Below, in pieces: positions 43,701 through 52,545 of a stretch of 64,000 nt of DNA. Source of the DNA: Symploca sp. SIO2E9 (GTDB lineage: Bacteria > Cyanobacteriota > Cyanobacteriia > Cyanobacteriales > Coleofasciculaceae); assembly GCA_010692645.1 (NCBI GenBank), contig JAAHGS010000009.1, positions 62,060 to 126,059 on the forward strand, written 5' to 3'. The notes under the pieces were generated by a model. It did no database searches and was not told the origin of the DNA. It saw nothing but the letters and a program-made list of their open reading frames with translations. The translations under genes and the position numbers were made by a program. Position 1 is the stretch's first letter; each line of letters starts with the position of its first letter.

Positions 43701-44666
43701 ATGACTGATCATATTCTCAAAGCTAGCTGTCAAACTGTTCATCTAGGGGGTTTTTCTCATAAGTTATCACCCGCTTTAACTATCAATTCTGGTGACAGCA
43801 TCGAAATTGAAACCTACACTGGCTTTTATCTCTATAAGCAAGCGCCTCCAGATTTTCTGACGCCGGAATTTATTAGCATTTGTCAGCATTTATCTCAAGA
43901 GCGCAAAGTTGGATTAGGGCCACACTTGCTAACCGGACCAATTTATGTCACAAATGCTGAACCCGGTGATGTTCTGGAAGTTAAGCTAGAATCGATTTCG
44001 CCCAGTTTGCCAGTAGGCTTCAATGCTATCCGCCCAGGATGGGGAGCTTTACCTCAAAAGTTTACAGAATCTAGAGTTCGCTTTCTCCCTTTGGATTTGG
44101 ACAAAGGGGTTGCTGAATTTCCTAAAGATAGTGGTATCCAGATTCCCCTAAGACCATTCTTCGGTATTATTGGTGTTGCCACTACAGAAACTAACCGTTC
44201 CTCAGTTCCTCCCGGTAACTACGGCGGCAATATAGACAATCGAGAATTGCAAGCAGGCTCAAGAATTTTCTTGCCAGTTTTTGTCCCTGGCGGCTTATTG
44301 TCTGTGGGGGACGGTCATTCTGCCCAAGGAGATGGTGAAATTAATGTTACAGCAATTGAGACTTCGATGAACGGCACCATCCAAGTTCATCTCCGCAAAA
44401 ATTTAAAATTTACTTATCCCATTGCTGAAACTACAACTGATCTGATCACTATGGGATTTGGAGAAACTCTTGATCAGGCATTTGAGTTGGCTCTCGACCA
44501 AATGATTGTTTTTCTAGAACGCTTTGCCGGATTGAGTTCAGAAGAAGCCTATGTTCTATGTTCTCTAGCGGTCAATTTTCATATTACTCAGGTTGTTAAT
44601 CTTCCTCATAAAGGAGTTCACGGTATGCTACCTAAGTGCATCTTGCCCAAGGCAATCGAGTTATGA
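43701..44666 (+). CDS. fmdA: Acetamidase/formamidase
   Basis: The 321 residues match the FmdA/AmdA family, which releases ammonia from formamide or acetamide: the LTGPIYVTNAEPGDVLEVK segment, GIIGVATTETNRSSVPPGNYGGNIDNRE and FVPGGLLSVGDGHSAQGDGE, which carries the conserved metal-site Asp and His residues. Shorter than the roughly 400-residue fungal-type enzymes but normal for bacterial members. The stop overlaps the next ATG (ATGA), so translation is coupled. Confidence 0.88.
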   Translation: MTDHILKASCQTVHLGGFSHKLSPALTINSGDSIEIETYTGFYLYKQAPPDFLTPEFISICQHLSQERKVGLGPHLLTGPIYVTNAEPGDVLEVKLESISPSLPVGFNAIRPGWGALPQKFTESRVRFLPLDLDKGVAEFPKDSGIQIPLRPFFGIIGVATTETNRSSVPPGNYGGNIDNRELQAGSRIFLPVFVPGGLLSVGDGHSAQGDGEINVTAIETSMNGTIQVHLRKNLKFTYPIAETTTDLITMGFGETLDQAFELALDQMIVFLERFAGLSSEEAYVLCSLAVNFHITQVVNLPHKGVHGMLPKCILPKAIEL

Positions 44667-45472
44667 CACCTACTGAATTGTTGATTTTTGCCAGTGCTGG
44701 CTTATTTGCGGGAATTCTGGCAGGATTTCTGGGCATTGGTGGGGGCACGGTTCTGGTGCCATTGTTAATAGCTTTAGGATATGAGTATTCTCAAGCCGTT
44801 GCTATCAGCCTGCTGGCAATCGTAATTACCGCAACTTCTGGCAGTTTGCAGAATTGGCGGATGGGTCTTTTTAGTGTTGAGCGAGTGATGGGATTGGGAA
44901 TTCCTGCTCTAGTTGCTGCCCCGATTGGGGCTTATCTGACGGGGAAATTTCCTCAACACTGGCTAGAAGTAGCATTTGGAATCATGCTACTATTCAATAT
45001 TTACTTACTCCAACTACGAAAACTTATAACCTCTGGGGAGAAACAAGAATCTCTTCAAGGGCAAGCAGACAGGAGATTTCCTGAAAATTCAGTCTTGCAA
45101 ACCTTGATGGCGAGAATTGCCACTGGCACTGCGGCAGGTATGCTAGCAGGTTTTTTTGGTGTAGGTGGCGGTGCCGTTATGGTTCCCTTGCAAATTTTAC
45201 TCTTGGGGGAAACAATTAAAAGGGCAATTCAAACTAGTTTGGGCGTGATTGTGATTACTGCGATTTCAGCTTGTTTAGGACACGCCTTACAGGGCAATCT
45301 TTTATGGGATCAGGGTTTGATGCTGGGGTTTGGCGGCTTATTAGGGGCACAAATAAGTACACGCTTCTTGCCAAAGTTACCTGATCGAGTTGTGAGTTTA
45401 GCATTTTGCACACTACTGGTTGTACTCTCACTCTCCGTTTTCTGGCAGGCATGGCAACACTACAGAGGGTGA
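44663..45472 (+). CDS. TauE/SafE-family membrane transporter
   Basis: I take the ATG at 44663 that overlaps the amidase stop rather than the frame start at 44636. The ~269-residue protein has eight or so membrane helices in two related halves, each with a Gly-rich motif (AGFLGIGGGTVLVPLL and AGFFGVGGGAVMVPLQ). The family moves small organic or sulfur anions. Coupling to the amidase suggests export of its acid product or uptake of a related compound; that is inference. Confidence 0.87.
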   Translation: MTPTELLIFASAGLFAGILAGFLGIGGGTVLVPLLIALGYEYSQAVAISLLAIVITATSGSLQNWRMGLFSVERVMGLGIPALVAAPIGAYLTGKFPQHWLEVAFGIMLLFNIYLLQLRKLITSGEKQESLQGQADRRFPENSVLQTLMARIATGTAAGMLAGFFGVGGGAVMVPLQILLLGETIKRAIQTSLGVIVITAISACLGHALQGNLLWDQGLMLGFGGLLGAQISTRFLPKLPDRVVSLAFCTLLVVLSLSVFWQAWQHYRG

Positions 45473-45516
45473 GCGAAAAAAAGTGTGGGGGGGATTTTTT
45501 TGATACTTAGCTAGAA

Positions 45517-46842
45517 ATGTTGAAACTTGAGAGCAATAGTTTTCAGCTGCGCTTCTTGCGCCTTGCCTTAGTCAATATTGTTTCCAATCTCATGGTTCCG
45601 ATGGCGAGTTTATTTGATGTCGCCTTTTTGGGACACCTAACAGAGATTCGCCACTTAGCGGGAGTTGCTTTAGCTACTGTCCTGTTCAATTATATCTACT
45701 GGAGTTTTGGCTTCTTGCGCATGGGTACTACTGGCACAACCGCCCAAGCGGCTGGGCGTTGCGATTTTGAGGGTGTACTTCTGACTCTATTGCGCAATGG
45801 TTTAATTGCTCTGAGTATAGGTATGATCATTGTAATCTTACAGCAGCCTTTACGAGACTTAGGTTTTGCGATGCTTAGTGCTACCTCTGAAGTTAAATCT
45901 TCTGGGCGAATTTATTACCAGATGATGGTTTGGGGCGCACCAGCAACTTTACTAAACTTCGTATTTATCGGCTGGTTTCTAGGGCGAGAACAAGGGAACA
46001 GGGTTTTACTGGTATCAGCTGTCAGTAACTGCTCGAATGTGTTGCTTAATTACTTATTTATTGTACGTTTTGGTTGGGAAAGTGCAGGTGCAGGTTTAGC
46101 TACAGCCCTGAGTCAGTACCTGATGTTGGTGGTGGGAATAAGTCTGATTTGCTCTGAAATTTCTTGGATGCAACTACAAGCGATCGCAGGTAAAGTTCTA
46201 GACCGTAATGCTCTTCAAGCCACCTTTCTCCTGAATAGAGATATTTTAGTACGCACTTTTGCCCTTGTCTCTACCTCCGCTTTATTTATTAATCTGAGTT
46301 CGGCTTTAGGAACTCTGATGCTAGCCACGAACACTTTACTGATGCAGGTAGTTGCTTTGGCATCTCACTTTATTGATGGACTTGCCTTTGCTACAGAAAG
46401 CTTAGCAGGAAGTTTTCAAGGTCAAGGAGCAAATCAGGAATTAGCACCCTTGGCAAGGCTTTCGGGGGGAATAAGCCTTAGCTTAGGAATAATTTTCGCT
46501 CTTGTGTTTGTTTTATTTACCAACCCACTGTTTGGATTGTTAACTAACCACTCAAATGTGGTTGACCAAATTGATAATTATGTGCTGTGGCTGCTGCCAA
46601 TACTGGGATTCGGCTCAGTGGCTTTCATGCTAGATGGCTATTTCCTCGGTTTAACAGAGGGTTCTATTCTCCGCAAGTCAATGGTGAGTGCTTTTGTGTT
46701 CGGATTTGCACCCATGGCTGTGGTTGCGTGGCAGTTTCGGAGTAGTCATCTATTGTGGCTGGCGCTATCTCTGTTTATGGTAGCCAGAGCAGTTACCCTT
46801 GGGGTAAAGGTGCCAGAGACTTTCAAGGACACGCACCTATAA
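45517..46842 (+). CDS. MATE-family efflux transporter
   Basis: The 441-residue protein has twelve predicted helices and the MATE/DinF pattern: NIVSNLMVPMASLFDVAFLGHL at the start, FLRMGTTGTTAQAAG and GWFLGREQGNRVLLVSAVSNCSNVLLNY. Members export drugs or metabolites by Na+ or H+ antiport. It follows the TauE-like gene by 44 bases and may be in the same transcript. Confidence 0.9.
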   Translation: MLKLESNSFQLRFLRLALVNIVSNLMVPMASLFDVAFLGHLTEIRHLAGVALATVLFNYIYWSFGFLRMGTTGTTAQAAGRCDFEGVLLTLLRNGLIALSIGMIIVILQQPLRDLGFAMLSATSEVKSSGRIYYQMMVWGAPATLLNFVFIGWFLGREQGNRVLLVSAVSNCSNVLLNYLFIVRFGWESAGAGLATALSQYLMLVVGISLICSEISWMQLQAIAGKVLDRNALQATFLLNRDILVRTFALVSTSALFINLSSALGTLMLATNTLLMQVVALASHFIDGLAFATESLAGSFQGQGANQELAPLARLSGGISLSLGIIFALVFVLFTNPLFGLLTNHSNVVDQIDNYVLWLLPILGFGSVAFMLDGYFLGLTEGSILRKSMVSAFVFGFAPMAVVAWQFRSSHLLWLALSLFMVARAVTLGVKVPETFKDTHL

Positions 46843-47087
46843 GGAAGGGGCTTTGCTCAAAAATTTGCTCTCCCGTACATGTGGTGATAATAAAATTTTA
46901 TATATTGTAGGGTGGGTTAGGCTGGGGTCATAATTTGTGAATTCTAGTATTGTTTTCCTATGAGCGCCGTAACCCACCAAAGATAATTTGTAGTCTGATC
47001 TACAGTTTCCACCAAGATCTCTGGAGAGCCTTGACATTTAGCCGTTGTCATTATAACTATAAAATTGCAGTTTATAATTCCTTAGTT

Positions 47088-47978
47088 ATGAAACCACAAA
47101 CTGAGCAGATTGTCGCCAACTTAGAAGGTTTGACAGACGGCTTATATTACAGTTTGGTTGGTGATGAACCTTATGTAATTACTACCTGGGAGATTGAGGA
47201 AAAAGGTGAATTCTCATGGGAAAACTTCCTGGTTGATAATAAGGCTCTTACTCCCTTTGAGCCTAGTGATTTTCTCAATAAAATTAGCCAATCTCAATCT
47301 CAAACTGTAAGTGAACATTACCAAAATCTGATTGAGTTGTTGCAAGCTAATTTATCGCACTTGACAATCTATGGTTATGGCCTTCCTGAACTACCAGAAG
47401 ATTTGTTCAATGGAGATTTACCAATAGAAGATCCAATAGAAGATTATAATCGCCAAATTCCGGAAATTCCTGTGATTATCGGTTCTGTTGCGGAGGGAGA
47501 ATGGATTGGATTAGTTCCTAGACAGTGTAATGGAACCTGTTCATCATCACAATTTATTATTCCTGACATGACCTCTATATCAGCAAGTAGTGCAGCACTG
47601 GTTGAGCAAATTGAATCTATTACCAGTCAAATTGAGCATCAAAGTCAATACTGGAGACTACAGAAACTATGGAAAATTGTTGTTACTTCTAGTCGCAACT
47701 TACTCATGGAAAAGTTATTAGATGATGCTGATTTTCTGGATATCTATGAACTGGAGCGATTCTTGCGTCTTGATAGTAAAGACGAAGAAGAACTTGAAGA
47801 TGAAGACACTCAAAAAGAATTTCAAATTAGAGATTTTTTCCAATCGCCATTACTAAATTCAAGAGTTTATAATCTTGACTTCAATTGTGGTGGTGAGAAT
47901 TTTACACTACATTATGTTTTGGGGCAAACTGAAGATGGAGACTGGATGGGATTAATAACAGATAGTTTCACTTTTTAG
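47088..47978 (+). CDS. Nuclease A inhibitor (NuiA)-like protein with a second partial domain
   Basis: I choose the ATG at 47088 because homology starts right after it (MKPQTEQIVANLEGLTDGLYY); the longer frame from 46950 covers an intergenic palindrome. Residues 1-155 follow NuiA of Anabaena, which inhibits the sugar-nonspecific nuclease NucA. Residues ~190-295 end in VYNLDFNCGGENFTLHYVLG, repeating the last strands of NuiA. The 296 residues are about twice the NuiA length. A very acidic stretch (DSKDEEELEDEDTQKE) lies between. No nuclease partner is adjacent. Confidence 0.7.
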   Translation: MKPQTEQIVANLEGLTDGLYYSLVGDEPYVITTWEIEEKGEFSWENFLVDNKALTPFEPSDFLNKISQSQSQTVSEHYQNLIELLQANLSHLTIYGYGLPELPEDLFNGDLPIEDPIEDYNRQIPEIPVIIGSVAEGEWIGLVPRQCNGTCSSSQFIIPDMTSISASSAALVEQIESITSQIEHQSQYWRLQKLWKIVVTSSRNLLMEKLLDDADFLDIYELERFLRLDSKDEEELEDEDTQKEFQIRDFFQSPLLNSRVYNLDFNCGGENFTLHYVLGQTEDGDWMGLITDSFTF

Positions 47979-47995
47979 GGTGGATTTGTAAAGTC

Positions 47996-48100
47996 TACAG
48001 CCTTTTTCACGCTGATGAGGTACGGATGGTACTATTTTGATGAATAAATCTGCTTTACTCATTTCTGTTACTTTACCTCACTAGCTTATAAAACGCTGTA
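47996..48100. mobile_element. MITE-like family I element, copy D (105 bp)
   Basis: The left end TACAGCCTTTTTCACGCTGA then TGAGGTAC, and the right end TTACCTCACTAGCTTATAAA then ACGCTGTA, are diverged versions of the 28-bp family ends. The core is unrelated to the heptamer arrays of copies A and C. Confidence 0.65.
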
Positions 48101-48222
48101 TAGGACTTTATTCTTTTAATTACAAGAGAAAGCTATATATTTGCTTTCTCTCTCATTTTTCTTTTTTTCATTACTGCCTCTCCCCAACTTTTCTTTATTA
48201 TTAATTCGGTTCATTATCGATA

Positions 48223-48262
48223 GGGGGTAAAGTGCAGTTTAGGCTGCGTTTTACCCCCTTTT
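48223..48262 (+). terminator. Strong hairpin with T run
   Basis: GGGGGTAAA and TTTACCCCC arms with an inner GCAG/CTGC stem are followed by TTTT. It fits an intrinsic terminator for plus-strand transcription, possibly of the NuiA-like gene 245 bases upstream. A mobile palindrome cannot be excluded. Confidence 0.55.
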
Positions 48263-48467
48263 ATCGAAGAGCCATTTTTTCTTAGAGCCTGGTATTTTTT
48301 CAACGAGTCGCGGGAATTCCCATCCTTCTATAAGGTGGGGAGAGATAGAGGGGAAACAGAGAAACACCAGTTGCCCAATCACATGCAGATTAACTTACGC
48401 ATAACTTGCATGAACTGTGACATAGCGCAACTCTTGCGGTAGACAACTATTATCGAAATCTGGCTCT

Positions 48468-48765
48468 TGGTTGAGTCGATGGGAGGTATTATCCTCCGCA
48501 CCTCTCAGTTAGATCTGGGCGTGCGATTTTCACCGCACCCAGCTCCCGACATTCTTAGCCGTAGCTTTTGCCCCTGTGGTGTAGTTGGTGGCAGCTCCGA
48601 TGAACAGCTAGAAGGTTGTTCTTCTTCCAGTTGTTTTGGTTTCCATCCACATGGTGTAGATGGACTTTTTCATCACTGAGCATTTTTAATCGACAAAATC
48701 CACAGGTATGGTTTTGCCTTTTAAGGGCAAAAGAGGTCTCCCCATCATAGAGTTTGCTATTGCGC
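48468..48765 (-). mobile_element. Group II intron remnant (3' end: HNH domain and domain V)
   Basis: On the minus strand, codons ending at the TAA at 48555 read KRQNHTCGFCRLKMLSDEKV, then HLHHVDGNQNNW, KKNNLLAVHRSCHQLHH, the HNH endonuclease end of an intron-encoded protein. About 10 bases downstream, 48511-48545 reads GAGCTGGGTGCGGTGAAAAT then CGCACGCCCAGATCT, which fits intron domain V with its GAGC catalytic part. A domain VI-like segment follows. The reverse transcriptase and the 5' intron domains are absent; the homology stops at a C-rich minisatellite. Confidence 0.78.
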
Positions 48766-48860
48766 TTCTCCCCCCCTCCGCGTCTCCCCCTCTCCGCGTC
48801 TCCCCCTCTCCGCGTCTCCCCCTCGACCTGTCTCCCCCTCTACCCCTCTCCGCGTCTGGA
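48763..48860. repeat. C-rich minisatellite
   Basis: Tandem TCCGCGTCTCCCCC-like units make up this array. It is the reverse-complement type of the G-rich array at 8940-9160 and abuts the truncated end of the group II intron remnant. Confidence 0.8.
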
Positions 48861-48982
48861 GCGTCTGCTTAATCGTTCCCCCACTCTTTTTTTCGCTCAC
48901 CCCTTATTGGAAAACGCACTTGCAGAGTGCAATTGGGAGTCTTACACTGTAATCTTTGATTCAGTGTAGGATGATCTCACTA

Positions 48983-49055
48983 TGGAGCTAAGCGGATTCG
49001 AACCGCTGACCCCCTCAATGCCATTGAGGTGCTCTACCAACTGAGCTATAACCCC
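48983..49055 (-). tRNA. trnA: tRNA-Ala (anticodon GGC)
   Basis: The minus strand folds as a full tRNA: acceptor GGGGTTA/TAGCTCC with G-U pairs, D-stem GCTC/GAGC, anticodon stem CCTCA/TGAGG with loop ATGGCAT (anticodon GGC), and T-stem AGCGG/CCGCT with TTCGAAT. Discriminator base A, no encoded CCA. Confidence 0.95.
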
Positions 49056-49125
49056 GCGCAGCGTATACTATCTTGTCTTGGCAGCTAAATTTTGTCAAGT
49101 CGTAAGTTTGACTAACTCAGCTAAA

Positions 49126-49338
49126 TTAATATAAATAGCTAGGTGATTGAGCCATTTGAGTAAGATAGCCAAAATAGCTGCCCATAATAAAATAAACCAC
49201 GAGCATCGCTGCCGCTGACATTGCCACCAATGTTCCAGCCAACATCAGAGAGAATTCTCGGGTGTCGAAAGCTTCCTGCATTAGGTGTAGCGACCAAGCC
49301 ACTAGCAGGACATCAAATATGAGAATCGCAATTAACAC
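49126..49338 (-). CDS. Small two-helix membrane protein
   Basis: The 70 residues have two hydrophobic segments (about 1-20 and 33-54) joined by a short polar loop (MQEAFDTREFS), and the ending QMAQSPSYLY. I do not recognise a named family, but length, composition and position directly before hisF on the same strand suggest a real gene. Function unknown. Confidence 0.6.
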   Translation of the reverse strand: MLIAILIFDVLLVAWSLHLMQEAFDTREFSLMLAGTLVAMSAAAMLVVYFIMGSYFGYLTQMAQSPSYLY

Positions 49339-49455
49339 AGTTTACGAATCGTAACAGTCCGTCCATTCTAGCAGCTGTCTAGATTGTTCAACACCTTCAA
49401 AATTTGTGTTTTCGATCGCCTAAAGCTAGTGATTCTGTGCATGGTAACGAAACAA

Positions 49456-50229
49456 TTACTGTAGTAGTCGCACAGGTACTTGCTGTTGAGTTAAGTAAGT
49501 TTTAATTTCTGAGACAGTAAGTTGTCCGTAGTGTAGGAGGGAAGCCAGAAGTGCAGCTTCAGCTTTTCCCTCAGTCAGAGCCTGATGAATATGAGCACTA
49601 TTACCAGCACCGCCGGAAGCAATCACCGGAATCTCAACCATCTCGGCAATAGTGCGTGTCAGTTCCAAGTCATACCCTGCCTGGGTTCCATCCGCATCCA
49701 TACTAGTGATTAGGAGTTCACCAGCACCACGAGATGCCACTTCTTTTGCCCAGGCAATGGCATCTTTACCAGTGTTTTCCCTTCCACCACGTACGTATAC
49801 ATCCCAACCAGGATTAGTTGTATCTTGGCGTCGTCGGGCATCAATGGCAACGACGATGCATTGATTGCCGAAGCGCTCACTAGCCTGATTGACAAAGTCG
49901 GGATTTCTTACAGCAGCGGAATTAATACTGACTTTATCAGCCCCTGCTCTTAATAATAATTTAATATTTTCTAAGGACTGGATCCCACCCCCTACAGTTA
50001 AAGGTATAAATACTTGTTCAGCTGTGCGATAGACAACATCAATGATGATGTTTCGGTCTTCATGGGTGGCAGTAATATCTAAGAACACCAGTTCATCAGC
50101 ACCTGCATCATTATAAGCTTGTGCCAATTCCACTGGATCCCCAGCATCTTGAAGATTAACAAAATTGACACCTTTGACAACGCGCCCAGCTTTGACATCT
50201 AGGCAAGGTAAGATTCGTTTAGCGAGCAT
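49456..50229 (-). CDS. hisF: Imidazole glycerol phosphate synthase cyclase subunit
   Basis: This (beta/alpha)8 barrel makes imidazole glycerol phosphate and AICAR with HisH. The 257 residues have [19 protein letters not shown] with the catalytic Asp, [21 protein letters not shown] and [18 protein letters not shown] with the second catalytic Asp. Length is standard. It stands alone; other his genes are not in the window. Confidence 0.96.
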   Translation of the reverse strand: MLAKRILPCLDVKAGRVVKGVNFVNLQDAGDPVELAQAYNDAGADELVFLDITATHEDRNIIIDVVYRTAEQVFIPLTVGGGIQSLENIKLLLRAGADKVSINSAAVRNPDFVNQASERFGNQCIVVAIDARRRQDTTNPGWDVYVRGGRENTGKDAIAWAKEVASRGAGELLITSMDADGTQAGYDLELTRTIAEMVEIPVIASGGAGNSAHIHQALTEGKAEAALLASLLHYGQLTVSEIKTYLTQQQVPVRLLQ

Positions 50230-50280
50230 AAGCTTAAGTTATTGGTTTAAAAACAGCTTCCTCTATTCCAGTCTCTAATT

Positions 50281-51375
50281 ATGGCGATAACTTCCTTCAG
50301 ACAACAGTTTCAAGATCAAGACCCACCACCCCAACCCCGCAAGAAAAAAAGTGGGCGTCGTGCTGGCAAACAGACTAAGTCTAAAGGGGAAGAACTCTTG
50401 CTGGCAACAGCTACTGCGGAGGAAACTGGCAATCAGGAAGAAGGCATCCGCCCCCAGAGGTTAGCTGACTACATCGGGCAAAAAGAATTGAAGGGTGTTT
50501 TAGAAATTGCTATTGCTGCGGCAAGAGCTAGAGAGGAAGCATTAGATCATCTCTTGTTGTATGGTCCGCCAGGATTGGGGAAAACGACAATGTCTTTGAT
50601 TTTGGCTACAGAGATGGGCGTCAACTGCAAAATCACAGCTGCACCAGCTCTAGAACGTCCGCGAGACATTGTCGGTCTTTTAGTAAATCTTAAACCAGGG
50701 GATATCTTATTTATTGACGAAATCCATCGCCTATCGCGGATGACAGAGGAACTACTGTATCCGGCAATGGAGGATTATAGATTAGATATTACTATTGGCA
50801 AGGGTCAGACGGCTAAAACACGTAGTATCCCTTTGCCCCAGTTTACCTTAGTGGGGGCAACGACGCGAGTTGGCTCTTTAACATCGCCACTGCGCGATCG
50901 TTTTGGTATGATTCAACGTTTACGCTTCTATGAGGTAGATGAACTAAGTTTAATTGTGCAAAGGACAGCTGAAGTTCTTAAGGTGCAGGTAACTTTAGAT
51001 GGTGCTGATGAAATTGCCCGTCGTTCTCGGGGCACGCCTCGGATTGCCAATCGCTTACTGAGGCGGGTGCGGGATTATGCTCAAGTCAAGGAACTCGAAC
51101 CGATTAATCAGGAGGTTGCAGCCCTAGCATTGGAAGTGTTTAATGTAGACCCTAGTGGTTTAGATTGGACAGACCGATTGGTTCTAAGTGTGATGATTGA
51201 ACAATTTGGTGGCGGTCCAGTGGGTTTGGAGGCCGTAGCTGCAGCGACGGGAGAAGATAAGCAAACTATTGAGGAAGTATATGAGCCATATCTTTTGCAA
51301 ATTGGCTATCTGCACCGGACGCCCCGTGGTCGTATGGTAACCCCAGCTGCACGCAAGCATTTGGATTTTGAGTAA
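50281..51375 (+). CDS. ruvB: Holliday junction branch-migration helicase RuvB
   Basis: The 364 residues have a Lys/Arg-rich N-terminal extension ([15 protein letters not shown]), then [11 protein letters not shown], Walker [13 protein letters not shown], Walker B FIDEIHRL, the [18 protein letters not shown] sensor 1 and arginine-finger region and the C-terminal winged helix. It drives branch migration with RuvA. It is divergent from hisF with only 51 bases between them, so the promoters overlap. Confidence 0.96.
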   Translation: MAITSFRQQFQDQDPPPQPRKKKSGRRAGKQTKSKGEELLLATATAEETGNQEEGIRPQRLADYIGQKELKGVLEIAIAAARAREEALDHLLLYGPPGLGKTTMSLILATEMGVNCKITAAPALERPRDIVGLLVNLKPGDILFIDEIHRLSRMTEELLYPAMEDYRLDITIGKGQTAKTRSIPLPQFTLVGATTRVGSLTSPLRDRFGMIQRLRFYEVDELSLIVQRTAEVLKVQVTLDGADEIARRSRGTPRIANRLLRRVRDYAQVKELEPINQEVAALALEVFNVDPSGLDWTDRLVLSVMIEQFGGGPVGLEAVAAATGEDKQTIEEVYEPYLLQIGYLHRTPRGRMVTPAARKHLDFE

Positions 51376-51405
51376 TTTCAAATATAAAACAGAATGCTAC
51401 AGTCT

Positions 51406-51524
51406 TTAAGTAATAAGTAATAAGTAATAAGTAATAAGTGACAACAAGAATAATTTTACTTTTTACTTGAAATTTATTACTTAAAAAACATTTGTAGTAT
51501 TTTTTTTAGGTAATCGATATAATT
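51406..51524. repeat. TAATAAG repeat and family IV block
   Basis: Four TAAGTAA units (about 51408-51440) are followed by TTATTACTTAAAAAACATTT and then GTAATCGATATAA. The second part is shared with 19375-19425, upstream of urtE. It ends 15 bases before the next start codon. Confidence 0.7.
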
Positions 51525-51539
51525 GGTTTTGATCTTGAA

Positions 51540-52352
51540 ATGATGATGATTCGCTCAATTTTGATATTATTGTGTTCCCTACTGGTCTTTTGTTCAACTG
51601 AACCAGTATGGGCGCAGGTTGAGATGCCTGAGTTGACGAAGGTTCAGATTGAGAAGGTTAATAAATTAAGACAAAAAGCTTTTACAGCTAAGGAAACGGG
51701 CGACTTTTCTGCTGCAGAAGGCTATTGGACTGAGTTAATTGAATTGTTGCCAAATAGTCCAGTGGGCTGGGGTAATCGGGGTAATGTGAGGGTAAGTCAG
51801 AATAAGTTAGAAGCAGCGATCGCTGATTATAATAAATCAATTGAGTTGGCTCCAGAAGCAATTGATCCCTATCTCAATCGCGGTGTAGCTTATGAGGGGC
51901 AAGGGCGCTGGCAGGAGGCAATTGCTGATTATCAGCGGGTGCTAGAACTTGAACCCAATGAGGCGGTCGCATATAATAACTTGGGCAATGCTCAAGCAGG
52001 ATTAGGGCTGTGGCAAGAGGCGATCGCTAATTATCTGAAGGCAGCTGAGTTGGAACCTAATTTTGCCTTTGCTCGTGCTAACTATGCCCTGGCTCTTTAT
52101 CAAGTTGGTCAGAAATCAGAAGCAATTCGTACCCTACGCAATCTCATTCGTAAATACCCACAATTTCCGGATGTGCGAGCAGCCATAACGGCAGCGTTGT
52201 GGGCTGAGGGGAAAAAGGGCGAGGCTGAAAGTAATTGGGTTGCTGTTGTTGGTTTGGATCGACGTTACGAGGATTTAGACTGGTTGAAAAATATCCGTCG
52301 TTGGCCACCGTTGATGGTTAAGGCTTTGGAGAATTTTTTAAGGCTTCAATAG
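51540..52352 (+). CDS. Exported TPR protein
   Basis: The 270 residues begin with a signal peptide (SILILLCSLLVFCSTEPVWA, cleavage near 29). At least four tetratricopeptide units follow, seen as NRGNVRVSQNKLEAAIADYN, NRGVAYEGQGRWQEAIADYQ, NNLGNAQAGLGLWQEAIANY and ANYALALYQVGQKSEAIRTL. TPR arrays hold protein partners, here probably in the periplasm or thylakoid lumen. Partner unknown. Confidence 0.88.
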   Translation: MMMIRSILILLCSLLVFCSTEPVWAQVEMPELTKVQIEKVNKLRQKAFTAKETGDFSAAEGYWTELIELLPNSPVGWGNRGNVRVSQNKLEAAIADYNKSIELAPEAIDPYLNRGVAYEGQGRWQEAIADYQRVLELEPNEAVAYNNLGNAQAGLGLWQEAIANYLKAAELEPNFAFARANYALALYQVGQKSEAIRTLRNLIRKYPQFPDVRAAITAALWAEGKKGEAESNWVAVVGLDRRYEDLDWLKNIRRWPPLMVKALENFLRLQ

Positions 52353-52417
52353 TTTGAGTCAAGGGGCTAACATTGAAATCGAAACTTTTTTTTGGCTTAA
52401 TCGCTGTCTCTGTGACG

Positions 52418-52449
52418 TACCTACACTTACTCGAAGAGAAGTGTAGGCT
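52418..52449. repeat. Hairpin resembling an IS200/IS605 right end
   Basis: CCTACACTT and AAGTGTAGG arms with a short loop (ACTCGAAGAG) are followed on the plus side by GCTTCTCAGCGACTCG. This pattern is common at the right ends of TnpB elements, yet no tnpB is near. It may be a leftover end. Confidence 0.4.
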
Positions 52450-52545
52450 TCTCAGCGACTCGTCTTTGACGACATTGGCTGAGCTTTTTTAGACAGGTCG
52501 TGCGTCCCACACATGTATTAAGATTTCATGGATTAGTAGGGAAGA

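Noticed and set aside
46950..47087. N-terminal extension of the NuiA-like protein
   Set aside because: The added 46 residues come from an intergenic palindrome with GTAACCCACC ends; family similarity begins at the internal ATG.
48754..48969. 71-codon frame over the C-rich array
   Set aside because: The product is Ser/Pro/Arg repeat from low-complexity DNA; no gene features.
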